Assembly: GCA_003486025.1 (NCBI GenBank)
Contig: DNHA01000064.1
Location: forward strand, 1-8,956
Reading direction: 5' to 3'
From: Micrococcaceae bacterium
GTDB taxonomy: Bacteria; Actinomycetota; Actinomycetes; Actinomycetales; Micrococcaceae
Length of the DNA stretch: 8,956 bases
The notes under the pieces are model-generated. The model was not told the origin of the DNA. It saw only the letters and a program-made list of their open reading frames with translations, and searched no databases. The position numbers and the translations under genes were made by a program. Each line of letters begins with the position of its first letter. The first letter of the stretch is position 1. This document shows positions 1 to 6,091 of this stretch, in pieces.

Positions 1-1079
1 CCATCTGAACCGTCGGTGTAATTAAATCCGCGGCGCAGCATCCGCGCTCCGCCGTGCGCGCTGGGGTGCACCACCGCTACGTGCGAATCCTTCGGAATAA
101 TCGGTCCACCGCGACCTGGCATGGCAAAGTCCGGTGCGCTGAATTCCTCTCCGCCAGACAGCGGAGCGCCGCTTCCCTTCAGTCTTCCCACCACATTTTC
201 CTGCTCGCCGAGGGTGGAGCGGTCCCAGGTCTCAATATGCATTCGAATCCGCCGTGCCACCAGGTAGCTGCCGCCCACCATCCACGGCTGGTCGGTGCTT
301 TCCTTGGTGGCCCAGACATGTTGTTCCAGTGCTTCGGTGTCTTCGGCGACGATATTATCGGTGCCATCTTTGAAGCCGAACAAGTTGCGCGGGGTGCTCT
401 GCTGCGCGGTGGTCTTCGAGGTCCTCCCGAAACCAATCTGAGACCACCGCACATTCGCTTTGCCAAAGGCCAGGCGGGCCAGATTGCGGATTGCGTGCAC
501 CGCCACCTGCGGATCATCGGCGCAGGCCTGCACGATGATGTCGCCATTGCTGCGCTGCGCCTCGATCATGTCGCCGCGGAAATGCGGTAGTTCGATCAGC
601 GCCTCGGGTAATTTACCGGCCAATCCAAAGCGCGGCTTTTCGCCGTGAACAAAGAGCGAGCGGCCAAAGCCCAGGGTGACGGTGAGCCTGGCGGGCGGAA
701 GTCCGATCGCTTCACCGGTATCCGTAGGCGGGGCATCATAGGAACCGGCCAGTGCACCGCCTTCGCCGATTTCCTGTCCTTGGGCCATCGCCGAAATTGC
801 CCGGGTCCACTCCTGGAGCAGTTCGATCAGTTCTTCGCGGTCCTCGGTTTGCACGTCAAAGGCGGCGATGTGCATGCGGTCCTGGGATTCGGTGATGATC
901 CCTGCCTGATGCTCGCCGTACATCGGAATCTGATCCCTCGGTGCCGGTTCGCTCACCTGTCCGGCGTAGGCCGCATGGCCCAGCGCACCCAAGGCCAATC
1001 CCGCACCGCCGGCCCCGGCCGCTGTCAGCAGCATTCGGCGGCTGAGGTTCACGCCGCCTTCTTCCTTGCCGTGGCGCAT
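1..1079 (-). CDS. efeB: EfeB, Tat-exported DyP-type haem peroxidase/deferrochelatase (3' end cut by window edge)
   Basis: EfeB is the secreted haem peroxidase of the EfeUOB iron-uptake system, thought to act on Fe(II) or haem outside the membrane. The reading frame runs 359 codons from ATG 1079 to the window edge without a stop. EfeB proteins are about 420 residues, so roughly 60 C-terminal residues are missing. A twin-arginine signal is visible (SRRMLL, residues 13-18) followed by an Ala/Gly-rich hydrophobic stretch to about residue 38. The DyP hallmark GFKDGT lies at 235-240 and contains the catalytic Asp. The likely haem-ligand His is H333 (DSHV), and the conserved distal Arg lies in LRRGFNY at about 349. 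The gene starts 2 nt after the efeO stop, so translation is probably coupled. A GTG at 1052-1050 (Val10) has a better ribosome-binding site and would still keep the Tat motif. Assignment is firm; the exact start is not. Confidence 0.95.
   Translation of the reverse strand, partial: MRHGKEEGGVNLSRRMLLTAAGAGGAGLALGALGHAAYAGQVSEPAPRDQIPMYGEHQAGIITESQDRMHIAAFDVQTEDREELIELLQEWTRAISAMAQGQEIGEGGALAGSYDAPPTDTGEAIGLPPARLTVTLGFGRSLFVHGEKPRFGLAGKLPEALIELPHFRGDMIEAQRSNGDIIVQACADDPQVAVHAIRNLARLAFGKANVRWSQIGFGRTSKTTAQQSTPRNLFGFKDGTDNIVAEDTEALEQHVWATKESTDQPWMVGGSYLVARRIRMHIETWDRSTLGEQENVVGRLKGSGAPLSGGEEFSAPDFAMPGRGGPIIPKDSHVAVVHPSAHGGARMLRRGFNYTDGSD
1057..1067 (-). promoter_or_regulatory. Strong Shine-Dalgarno inside the efeB 5' end, favouring an alternative GTG start
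   Basis: On the minus strand the sequence AAGGAAGAAGG lies about 4-10 nt before GTG 1052-1050. The ATG at 1079 is preceded only by a weak GTGAAG that overlaps the efeO stop. Use of the GTG would shorten the protein by nine residues and give a Tat signal with a very short n-region (MNLSRR). Either start yields an intact exported protein. Confidence 0.45.
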
Positions 1080-1081
1080 TG

Positions 1082-2236
1082 CTACTTCACCACGGCGGCG
1101 GTCAGCTGGGACAGCGGTTCGGACAGGGCATCGACCCCGGCGGCCAGGTCTTTGATCTGCTCGGCGGTCAGCTGGTTGTAGTACTTGAACCCCTCACCCA
1201 CGCGGTGCTCGTCAAGTTGTGCCTGCAGCGCGGTGAAGTTCTTCTTCAGCTGCGCATCCAATTTGTCATCGGTACCCACCAACAGGGGCTGCAGATCCTC
1301 GTAGGCGATCTTCGCGCCCTCCAGGTTCGCTTGGAAGTCCCACAGGTCGGTGTGCGAGAACAGTTCTTCTTCGCCGGTCACCTTTCCGGTGGCTACCTCG
1401 TCGAGCAGTTCCTTCGCACCGTTGGACAGCTTGTCGGGGGTGAAGCTCAGCTCGGTGGTCCGCGATTGCAGTTCCTTGGTATCTTTCACCAACTGCGCCG
1501 CCAGCTTGCTGCGCTCGTCCTTGGTCAGCTTGGTGTAGTCGGTGGGGGAGCAGAGGTGTTTTTCTGCCCGGTGCCAACCGGTAAATGCCTCGCCTTTTTC
1601 GAGGTCTGCTTCGCGGGCGTCGAGGATCGGGTCAAGGTCGCCAAAGGATTCTGCCACCGGTTCGATCCGCTCCCAGTGCATCCGGGTCAGGGCGTAGAGC
1701 TTCTTGGCAAGCTGCTCATCTCCGGCGGCAAAGGCGTGCGCGAAGTCTTGGGTGCCGCGCACCAACTGTTCGGACTGGTCCTTGACATACGCGCTGTATA
1801 AATCGGTCGCATTCTTCTGCAAGGAGGCCCGATCCGCAGAGACGCTGTCGCCCCCGGCGGATTCGGTGACGGTAAACGGCGCACGGATTCCCTCGCCGAC
1901 CATGCCCGGCTTGCAGGCGGTGAAGTAGGAACCGGCCGGTGCGATCACTACCAGGTCCCGGGAGACGCCGGGGCCGATGTTTTCCACCTCGCCGGCGATG
2001 CGCAGCCCGTCCTCGGCCAGCAGGTAGAACTCGGTGACGGCGCTGCCCTCATTTTTGACGTTGAACTTCAGCGTGCCGCCCGGGACCTGGTCGCTGGACA
2101 CGGTGCAGGCGTCCGCGGTGGACACCACGTTGATGGTGCCGTCCCCGGCTGCGGCACTCGTAGTGTTGTCGGTGCAGCCGGTCAGCGTCAGTGCTGCCAG
2201 GGAAATCAGGGCTGCCGGGGCGAGGAATTTATTCAT
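1082..2236 (-). CDS. efeO: EfeO, iron-binding lipoprotein with cupredoxin and M75 (imelysin-like) domains
   Basis: EfeO is the extracytoplasmic iron-binding partner of the EfeU permease. The product is 384 residues, close to the roughly 375 of E. coli EfeO. A lipoprotein signal ends in a lipobox LTGC with the lipidated Cys at residue 21, so it is probably membrane-anchored. Residues about 33-125 fit the N-terminal cupredoxin domain, with C44, C108 and M112 (ACKPGM) as candidate metal ligands. The rest is the M75 domain, with HWERIE at 187-192 and the GxHxxE metal motif GWHRAE at 220-225. The open frame extends upstream to 2350, but that part overlaps efeU. ATG 2236 starts the signal peptide and has GAAGG 7 nt upstream, so it is preferred. 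It lies 35 nt after efeU and 2 nt before efeB. Confidence 0.96.
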   Translation of the reverse strand: MNKFLAPAALISLAALTLTGCTDNTTSAAAGDGTINVVSTADACTVSSDQVPGGTLKFNVKNEGSAVTEFYLLAEDGLRIAGEVENIGPGVSRDLVVIAPAGSYFTACKPGMVGEGIRAPFTVTESAGGDSVSADRASLQKNATDLYSAYVKDQSEQLVRGTQDFAHAFAAGDEQLAKKLYALTRMHWERIEPVAESFGDLDPILDAREADLEKGEAFTGWHRAEKHLCSPTDYTKLTKDERSKLAAQLVKDTKELQSRTTELSFTPDKLSNGAKELLDEVATGKVTGEEELFSHTDLWDFQANLEGAKIAYEDLQPLLVGTDDKLDAQLKKNFTALQAQLDEHRVGEGFKYYNQLTAEQIKDLAAGVDALSEPLSQLTAAVVK

Positions 2237-2271
2237 CGTTATGCCTTCGTTGTCAGGAAAAAGTGCGGTCA

Positions 2272-3096
2272 CTAGCTGTGCACTGCGGTTTTGCGGGAGG
2301 AAACGGTGCGCAGGTAGAGGAACATCACCGGCACCACGTACAGCACCCACACGGCAGCTTCGAGCCAGGTGGTGGCGGGGGAGAAGTTGAAAACACCCTT
2401 GAGCAGCGTGCCGAGCACCCCGCCCGGGGCAATCACGCCGGAAATATCAAAGGCCAGGTGGTGCAGTCCGGGCAGCAGGCCGGCCTCCTGCAGGTCGTGC
2501 ACCCCGTAGGCGAGCACCCCGCCGGCGACGATCACCAGGATCGCGCCGGTCCAGGCAAAAAATTTGGACAGGCTGATCTTCAGCACCCCGCGGTTGAGCA
2601 GGACGCCCAGTGCAATCGCGGTCAGGATGCCTAAGAATGCGCCGAGCAGCGGCTGCCAGGTTTCCCCGGTGGCCCGCGCCGCGGCCCAGATGAACAGCGC
2701 CGTCTCCAGTCCTTCACGGCCCACCGCAAACGCGCCGACCAGCACCAGCCCGATCGCCGAGCCCTCGGCGACCTGATCCACCTGGGATTTCAGATCGGCA
2801 TTCAGCGTCTTGGAGGCCTTCGCCATCCAGAAAATCATCCAGGTCACCAGGCCCACCGCGATAATCGACAGGCTGCCGCCGATCATCTCCTGCGCCTCGA
2901 AGGTCAGTCCGCGCGGACCAAAGGTCAGCAGCGCCCCGAAGCCCAGGGAGATCAGCACCGCGATGCCGATGCCCGCCCAGATCCGCGGCAGCAGATGGCT
3001 GCGCCCGCTCTTGGCCAGGTAGGCCACCAGCAGCACCACGATGAGCACCGCCTCGAGGCCTTCACGCAGGCCGATCAGGTAATTTCCGATCATCAC
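2272..3096 (-). CDS. efeU: EfeU, FTR1-family ferrous/ferric iron permease
   Basis: EfeU is the membrane permease of the EfeUOB system, moving iron across the cytoplasmic membrane. The 274-residue product is nearly all hydrophobic segments, consistent with the seven-helix FTR1/OFeT family. Both diagnostic REGLE iron-binding motifs are intact, at residues 11-15 and 127-131, each within a predicted helix. The C-terminus ends in a short basic tail (SSRKTAVHS). Two consecutive ATG codons (3096 and 3091-3093) could start translation; the upstream purine stretch (AAAG) is weak. It is the first gene of the operon, with efeO 35 nt downstream. A DtxR/IdeR-like box lies 105 nt upstream, which fits iron-repressed expression. 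Confidence 0.97.
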   Translation of the reverse strand: MMIGNYLIGLREGLEAVLIVVLLVAYLAKSGRSHLLPRIWAGIGIAVLISLGFGALLTFGPRGLTFEAQEMIGGSLSIIAVGLVTWMIFWMAKASKTLNADLKSQVDQVAEGSAIGLVLVGAFAVGREGLETALFIWAAARATGETWQPLLGAFLGILTAIALGVLLNRGVLKISLSKFFAWTGAILVIVAGGVLAYGVHDLQEAGLLPGLHHLAFDISGVIAPGGVLGTLLKGVFNFSPATTWLEAAVWVLYVVPVMFLYLRTVSSRKTAVHS

Positions 3097-3155
3097 TTTG
3101 CACTTTCACGCAGTTTGTTCTCCGCGCTGGCTGCTGCCAGGCGTACGGCGGTGCC

Positions 3156-3184
3156 GCCGGCGCGCAGATCAATCTGTGGCCGGC
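3156..3184 (-). other. Predicted hairpin in the efeU 5' leader
   Basis: GCCGGC (3156-3161) pairs with GCCGGC (3179-3184), and CAGA (3165-3168) pairs with TCTG (3173-3176) around a 4-nt loop, with a small internal loop between the stems. If transcription starts near the iron box, this lies in the efeU untranslated leader about 60-90 nt before the start codon. No U-tract follows on the minus strand, so it is not an obvious terminator. Confidence 0.45.
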
Positions 3185-3201
3185 CGGACAAGCAACCTCG
3201 C

Positions 3202-3220
3202 TAAGGTTAGCCTAAACTGA
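3202..3220 (-). promoter_or_regulatory. DtxR/IdeR-type iron-repressor operator for efeUOB
   Basis: The 19-mer TAAGGTTAGCCTAAACTGA matches the known DtxR/IdeR consensus TTAGGTTAGSCTAACCTAA at 16 of 19 positions, including the whole GGTTAGCCTAA core. It lies 105 nt upstream of efeU, and iron-uptake genes are typical targets of this repressor family. I infer that Fe(II)-bound repressor silences efeUOB when iron is plentiful. Exact -10 and -35 boxes of the efeU promoter could not be fixed by eye, but TTGCCG on the minus strand just upstream is a possible -35. Confidence 0.8.
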
Positions 3221-3305
3221 CTCCCGGCAAAAAACTACCTAGTAAATCTGCGTTTTCTGCGAGTTTCCGCAGGTGGAGTTTCATTACTGCACCACGCCGT
3301 GCCCT

Positions 3306-3322
3306 AATGAGCGCCGCTCATT
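3306..3322. repeat. Perfect 17-nt palindrome (AATGAGCG-C-CGCTCATT), possible operator
   Basis: Two 8-nt arms, 3306-3313 and 3315-3322, are exact inverted repeats around one central C. The size and geometry resemble operators of dimeric regulators such as the TetR family. It is 95 nt upstream of the membrane-protein gene and 86 nt from the iron box. No regulator gene lies in the window, so the binding protein is unknown. A short hairpin is the alternative, though a 1-nt loop makes DNA binding the more natural reading. Confidence 0.45.
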
Positions 3323-3380
3323 TTGATCCATCCAAGTAGTCCGCGCCGCTTTTTCGCGCACCATCGGGTATCGGCTACCG

Positions 3381-3416
3381 GTGACGCTTCGCTCCGTAGC
3401 TTGCTAGCCTGCACCC
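3381..3416 (+). promoter_or_regulatory. Possible promoter giving a leaderless mRNA for the membrane-protein gene
   Basis: GTGACG (3381-3386) and TAGCCT (3405-3410) are 18 nt apart and resemble -35 and -10 boxes. TAGCCT ends 6 nt before ATG 3417, which would put the transcription start at or next to the start codon. No Shine-Dalgarno sequence precedes this ATG, and leaderless mRNAs are common in Actinobacteria. Both hexamers are imperfect matches, so this is tentative. Confidence 0.35.
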
Positions 3417-4151
3417 ATGATGCTCTTCGATCTGCTGGGGGAAAGCGCGCCGCCCGCCCCGCCGCGCCGCAGTGCGCTCTTCTTCGCGGCGCTCACCGCG
3501 CTGCTGCTGTTGGCCTCCGCGGCACTGCAGTTACGCGCTTCGGCCGCCCGCTGGGTCGAGTTCGGGTCCACCGTGGGTGACAACGAGCTGTCGGTGGAAA
3601 GCGACCAGTATGATTACTTCTTTCCGGCCGGAGAGTTTTTCCCGTTGCCCCACACCGGCATCCCCCTGGGCATCGCGCTGCTGATCCAAGCCGCCGCGAT
3701 GCTCTGCCTGCTGGCCACGCTCATTGGCGTGCGCGAACGCACCTCGCGCGCGGTCTTCTTCACCGCGTTGCCACTGGGGGTGCTCGCCGCCCTGGGCTTT
3801 GCGCTGCAGGGCCTTCACGCGTGGCTCTCGGCGTTCGAGCAGCAACCCAGCGCCCTGGCCGATTCATGGCTTGTCAGCCTCGCACTGCTGATCGCTTTTC
3901 TCGCCCTGTGTGCGCTGAGCATCCTGTGCTGTTTTTCGATCCCGCTGCTGGGTATCGCCGCAGCCTTTCTGCTCGGCTCCACGATGATCGGATATTTCAT
4001 CTCCAGCTCCCTGCTCGCCCCGCTGCTCACCGGCTACGTCTCGCACGACACCACCCCGGGCACCGAAACCATCGTGGCGCTGTCCACCGCCGCCGCATCG
4101 CTGACCATGCTGGCTGGTTTGATCACCCTTACCGTCCAACGCCGAAAATGA
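3417..4151 (+). CDS. Unrecognised multi-pass membrane protein (about six helices)
   Basis: I do not recognise this 244-residue protein. Hydrophobic segments fall near residues 19-39, 82-104, 111-135, 150-172, 174-204 and 217-239. The first and second are separated by an acidic, aromatic loop of about 40 residues (DNELSVESDQYDYFFP at 55-70), which would be outside if the N-terminus (APPAPPRR) is cytoplasmic. The C-terminus is short and basic (QRRK). There is no transporter, enzyme or transcription-factor motif that I can name. Two adjacent ATGs (3417, 3420) could start it, neither with a Shine-Dalgarno. It is divergent from efeU and 69 nt upstream of the HNH gene, which has the same orientation. 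The small size and lone loop suggest a lineage-specific membrane protein; no function is assigned. Confidence 0.8.
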   Translation: MMLFDLLGESAPPAPPRRSALFFAALTALLLLASAALQLRASAARWVEFGSTVGDNELSVESDQYDYFFPAGEFFPLPHTGIPLGIALLIQAAAMLCLLATLIGVRERTSRAVFFTALPLGVLAALGFALQGLHAWLSAFEQQPSALADSWLVSLALLIAFLALCALSILCCFSIPLLGIAAAFLLGSTMIGYFISSSLLAPLLTGYVSHDTTPGTETIVALSTAAASLTMLAGLITLTVQRRK

Positions 4152-4158
4152 ATTCGGC
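4141..4158 (+). other. Small inverted repeat over the membrane-protein stop codon
   Basis: GCCGAA (4141-4146) and TTCGGC (4153-4158) form a 6-bp stem with a 6-nt loop that contains the TGA stop. No T-run follows, so it is at best a weak terminator or pause site between this gene and the HNH gene. Confidence 0.3.
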
Positions 4159-4160
4159 AC

Positions 4161-4169
4161 TTATCCACA
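4161..4169 (+). promoter_or_regulatory. Perfect DnaA-box 9-mer (TTATCCACA)
   Basis: TTATCCACA is identical to the canonical DnaA-box consensus TTATNCACA. It is the only exact copy I found in the window and lies 51 nt before the HNH gene start. No clustered boxes, AT-rich unwinding region or dnaA/dnaN genes are present, so this is not an origin. It may be a titration or regulatory site, or chance. Confidence 0.35.
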
Positions 4170-4220
4170 CCCTGCACCCGGCCAGAACCACCGGCCCCCG
4201 CATGCCGCCATGCTGGGTCC

Positions 4221-5864
4221 ATGAGTATTCGACAGCTCGTCACCGGCTTGGCCAGCCTGCGTGACTTCGCCACCGGCCCCATCCCGCAGGCAGTAACCGC
4301 CCTGCTCTTCGAGGTGATGGGTCTATGCCTGGAGGTACTCACCAAGCTTTCAGTTCATTTGCGTGAATCGGACGATCCCCGCGTGGCCGCCGCCCACGCC
4401 TCGGTGATTGAAAAAATCTTCCGCTACACCGTGCGGGAGCAAATCCGCAGCCTCGCCCACCTGGAAGCCACCGCCGCCCACCTGCTCAGCGCCGAGGACC
4501 TGACCGCACTGCGCGAGCACCGCACCGACTTCTCCCGGCCCGCCACGTTAGAGACCGGGCGCACCGCCTACAACAACGCCAGCAGCTTCAGTGCCGCCTG
4601 GCTGGGCATCGACTTCTTCGAGGCGGACCGCCGGCTGGCAGATGCCCACCTGCTCATCGCCCGCCGCTTCATGGACGGCAGCGCCATCACCCCGCGCTTC
4701 ACCCAGCTGGCCACCTTGCACGCCGAGGATCAGCGGCTCGATCCACGCCGGGTCGCCCAAGCCGCGCGTAGTCTGGACAAATTTGAACCGCCAGACACCA
4801 GTTTTGAAGGCGCCCCGCTGGACCCGGCCGCAAGCTATGAGGGCCAGAGCATGCAAGAGCGTGCGGTGAAGCTGCTGCGCGAGCCGGACCGGGCCACCGG
4901 AGCTAAAAAACTCAAAAACCTCCTGAGTGATTACCGCAAGGCGAACAAGGAATTTGTGCAAGCCGAATGCGGACTCTTCTATCAAGGCAATACCAACGGC
5001 ATCGACAGCTTCCTGCTGCGCTCCCAAGGCCTGCAATCGGAGGAACTGCTTTCCTTCGTCGGCCAGTCCGATAATCCGCGCACCGAAAGCGGTCAAGCCG
5101 CCCGCAAACCTGCCCCACTGGCACCAGCCGATCTTTTCAGCAGCGCCGACCCCGCCCCGGATTGGGCTCAGGACCCCGCCGGGGAACCTAGTGAACCGGC
5201 CAAGCCAACTAAACCGGCCGATCCAACTGAACAGGCCGAGCCAACTGCTCAGGCCGACTCCACTGAACTGACCGAGCCAACTGAACAGGCCGAACCCAGC
5301 GTATTGGAAGTCTCGGTCGCGCAGCGCAGGCTCAATGCCTTGCTCGCCTCCCTGTCGGCCAGCAAAACCGGTGCCAAAACCGTCATCCCGCAGGTCCTGG
5401 TCCACATGCAAGCGAGCAACCTCAGTGATCTGGCTTCCGCCACCGCGGTGACCGCCCACGGTGTACCACTGGAACCGTCCGAACTTCGCCAGCTGCTGTG
5501 CGAAGCAAAAATCATCCCCATCGTCTTCGGCGGCAAAGGCCAGGTGCTCGACGTAGGCCGGGCCCAACGGCTCTTCCCCGAGCCAATCAAAAAGGCAGCC
5601 TTCGCCAGGGATCGCGGATGCATCGTGCCCGGGTGCAGCGCACCGCATGAAATGCTTGAATACCACCATTGCAATTGGTGGGAGCGCGGCGGAAAAACCT
5701 GCATCGAAAACTGCGCGGTGCTCTGCCGGCACCACCATGCGCTGATCCACCGCAGACTCTTGCGCATTCAAATGGTCGGATCAGTTCCGCACATCGTGCT
5801 GCCTGAATTCCTCGATCCGGACCAGATACCGAGGCGTAACAGCTACTTCAGTGCTGCCGCTTAA
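4221..5864 (+). CDS. DUF222/HNH endonuclease-family protein (13E12-type) with hexapeptide-repeat linker
   Basis: The 547-residue product has the layout of actinobacterial DUF222 proteins: a long N-terminal helical DUF222 region (about 20-290), a linker, a short conserved region (about 362-460) and a C-terminal HNH domain. The HNH motif is intact: C467 and C472 (CIVPGC), YHH at 481-483, WERGGKT at 487-493, N497, then C502, H505, H506 and H510. The family is predicted to cut DNA, but the biological role of most members is unknown and many genomes carry several copies. The linker (323-358) is six hexapeptides such as PTEQAE. Three further cysteines (C484, C494, C498) sit inside the HNH core. ATG 4221 is the first in-frame start I accept, but its upstream Shine-Dalgarno is poor. 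The gene may share a transcript with the membrane protein 69 nt upstream. Confidence 0.9.
   Translation: MSIRQLVTGLASLRDFATGPIPQAVTALLFEVMGLCLEVLTKLSVHLRESDDPRVAAAHASVIEKIFRYTVREQIRSLAHLEATAAHLLSAEDLTALREHRTDFSRPATLETGRTAYNNASSFSAAWLGIDFFEADRRLADAHLLIARRFMDGSAITPRFTQLATLHAEDQRLDPRRVAQAARSLDKFEPPDTSFEGAPLDPAASYEGQSMQERAVKLLREPDRATGAKKLKNLLSDYRKANKEFVQAECGLFYQGNTNGIDSFLLRSQGLQSEELLSFVGQSDNPRTESGQAARKPAPLAPADLFSSADPAPDWAQDPAGEPSEPAKPTKPADPTEQAEPTAQADSTELTEPTEQAEPSVLEVSVAQRRLNALLASLSASKTGAKTVIPQVLVHMQASNLSDLASATAVTAHGVPLEPSELRQLLCEAKIIPIVFGGKGQVLDVGRAQRLFPEPIKKAAFARDRGCIVPGCSAPHEMLEYHHCNWWERGGKTCIENCAVLCRHHHALIHRRLLRIQMVGSVPHIVLPEFLDPDQIPRRNSYFSAAA
5187..5294 (+). repeat. Six tandem 18-bp units encoding a Pro/Thr/Glu/Ala linker
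   Basis: Six contiguous 18-nt units encode PSEPAK, PTKPAD, PTEQAE, PTAQAD, STELTE and PTEQAE. Units 3 and 6 differ only at their last base (CCAACTGAACAGGCCGAG versus ...GAA), so the repetition is present in DNA as well as protein. It lies between the DUF222 region and the HNH region, and probably forms a flexible acidic spacer that can change length by slippage or recombination. Confidence 0.85.
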
Positions 5865-5918
5865 GTTCCGCCGCGGGCGCGCGGTGCAGCTGCGCCGGCC
5901 TAGTAGCGCATCTAACAA

Positions 5919-5973
5919 AAATCGAGTTGGTATCGGTTGACTGCTTCTGGCATGATTGGAAGGTACTCGATTT
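5919..5973 (+). promoter_or_regulatory. Probable rpsP promoter bracketed by a 9-bp inverted repeat
   Basis: TTGACT (5937-5942) is a 5/6 match to a -35 box. The best following -10 candidate is GGTACT (5962-5967), which is poor and spaced 19 nt. AAATCGAGT (5919-5927) and ACTCGATTT (5965-5973) are perfect inverted repeats flanking it. A second possible promoter is TTGTTG (5972-5977) with GATAAA (5994-5999). Either would give rpsP an untranslated leader of roughly 85-120 nt. Some promoter is expected here because the upstream gene is unrelated. Confidence 0.35.
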
Positions 5974-6091
5974 GTTGGGGACCCTCTCTCCGCGATAAAT
6001 CCTGTCCTTTTTTAGAGTTGAACCAGTACGGCCTGCCCCACAGGCGCGAAACGTTCGACTCGCACATGTTGAGAAACAGGAGACCACTAAA

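Larger units (their letters stand above)
3097..3416. other. 320-bp divergent intergenic region between efeU and the membrane-protein gene
   Basis: No coding region is convincing here. The efeU side holds a leader hairpin (3156-3184) and the iron box (3202-3220). The middle (3221-3305) is AT-richer than its surroundings and shows nothing I can name. The right side holds a perfect 17-nt palindrome (3306-3322) and a possible leaderless promoter just before ATG 3417. Short open frames across the right part lack ribosome-binding sites and recognisable products. Confidence 0.7.

Noticed and set aside
1079..1801. Long plus-strand open frame of 240 codons opposite efeO
   Set aside because: It is antisense to a clearly recognised gene, has no family signature, and arises from GC-rich codon bias.
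2237..2350. Upstream 38-codon extension of efeO
   Set aside because: It would overlap the efeU 3' end and put the lipoprotein signal in the interior; ATG 2236 has a proper ribosome-binding site.
3323..3580. 85-codon plus-strand frame starting in the efeU/membrane-protein intergenic region
   Set aside because: It has no ribosome-binding site, is Arg/Ala-rich like a frame shadow, and overlaps the membrane-protein gene out of frame.
4161..4169. Replication origin
   Set aside because: A single DnaA box without a cluster, AT-rich element or dnaA neighbourhood does not support an origin.
5187..5294. CRISPR-like array
   Set aside because: The 18-bp units are contiguous without spacers, in frame and coding; this is a tandem-repeat linker.
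4548..5771. 407-codon minus-strand open frame opposite the HNH gene
   Set aside because: The plus strand encodes an intact DUF222/HNH protein. The antisense frame includes low-complexity translation of the repeat region and no recognisable domain.
5871..5884. CCGCG/CGCGG inverted repeat just after the HNH gene as a terminator
   Set aside because: It is only a 5-bp stem with no T-run, and is expected by chance in such GC-rich sequence.
6029..6046. GCCTG/CAGGC stem in the rpsP leader
   Set aside because: A 5-bp stem alone is too weak to call as a regulatory RNA.
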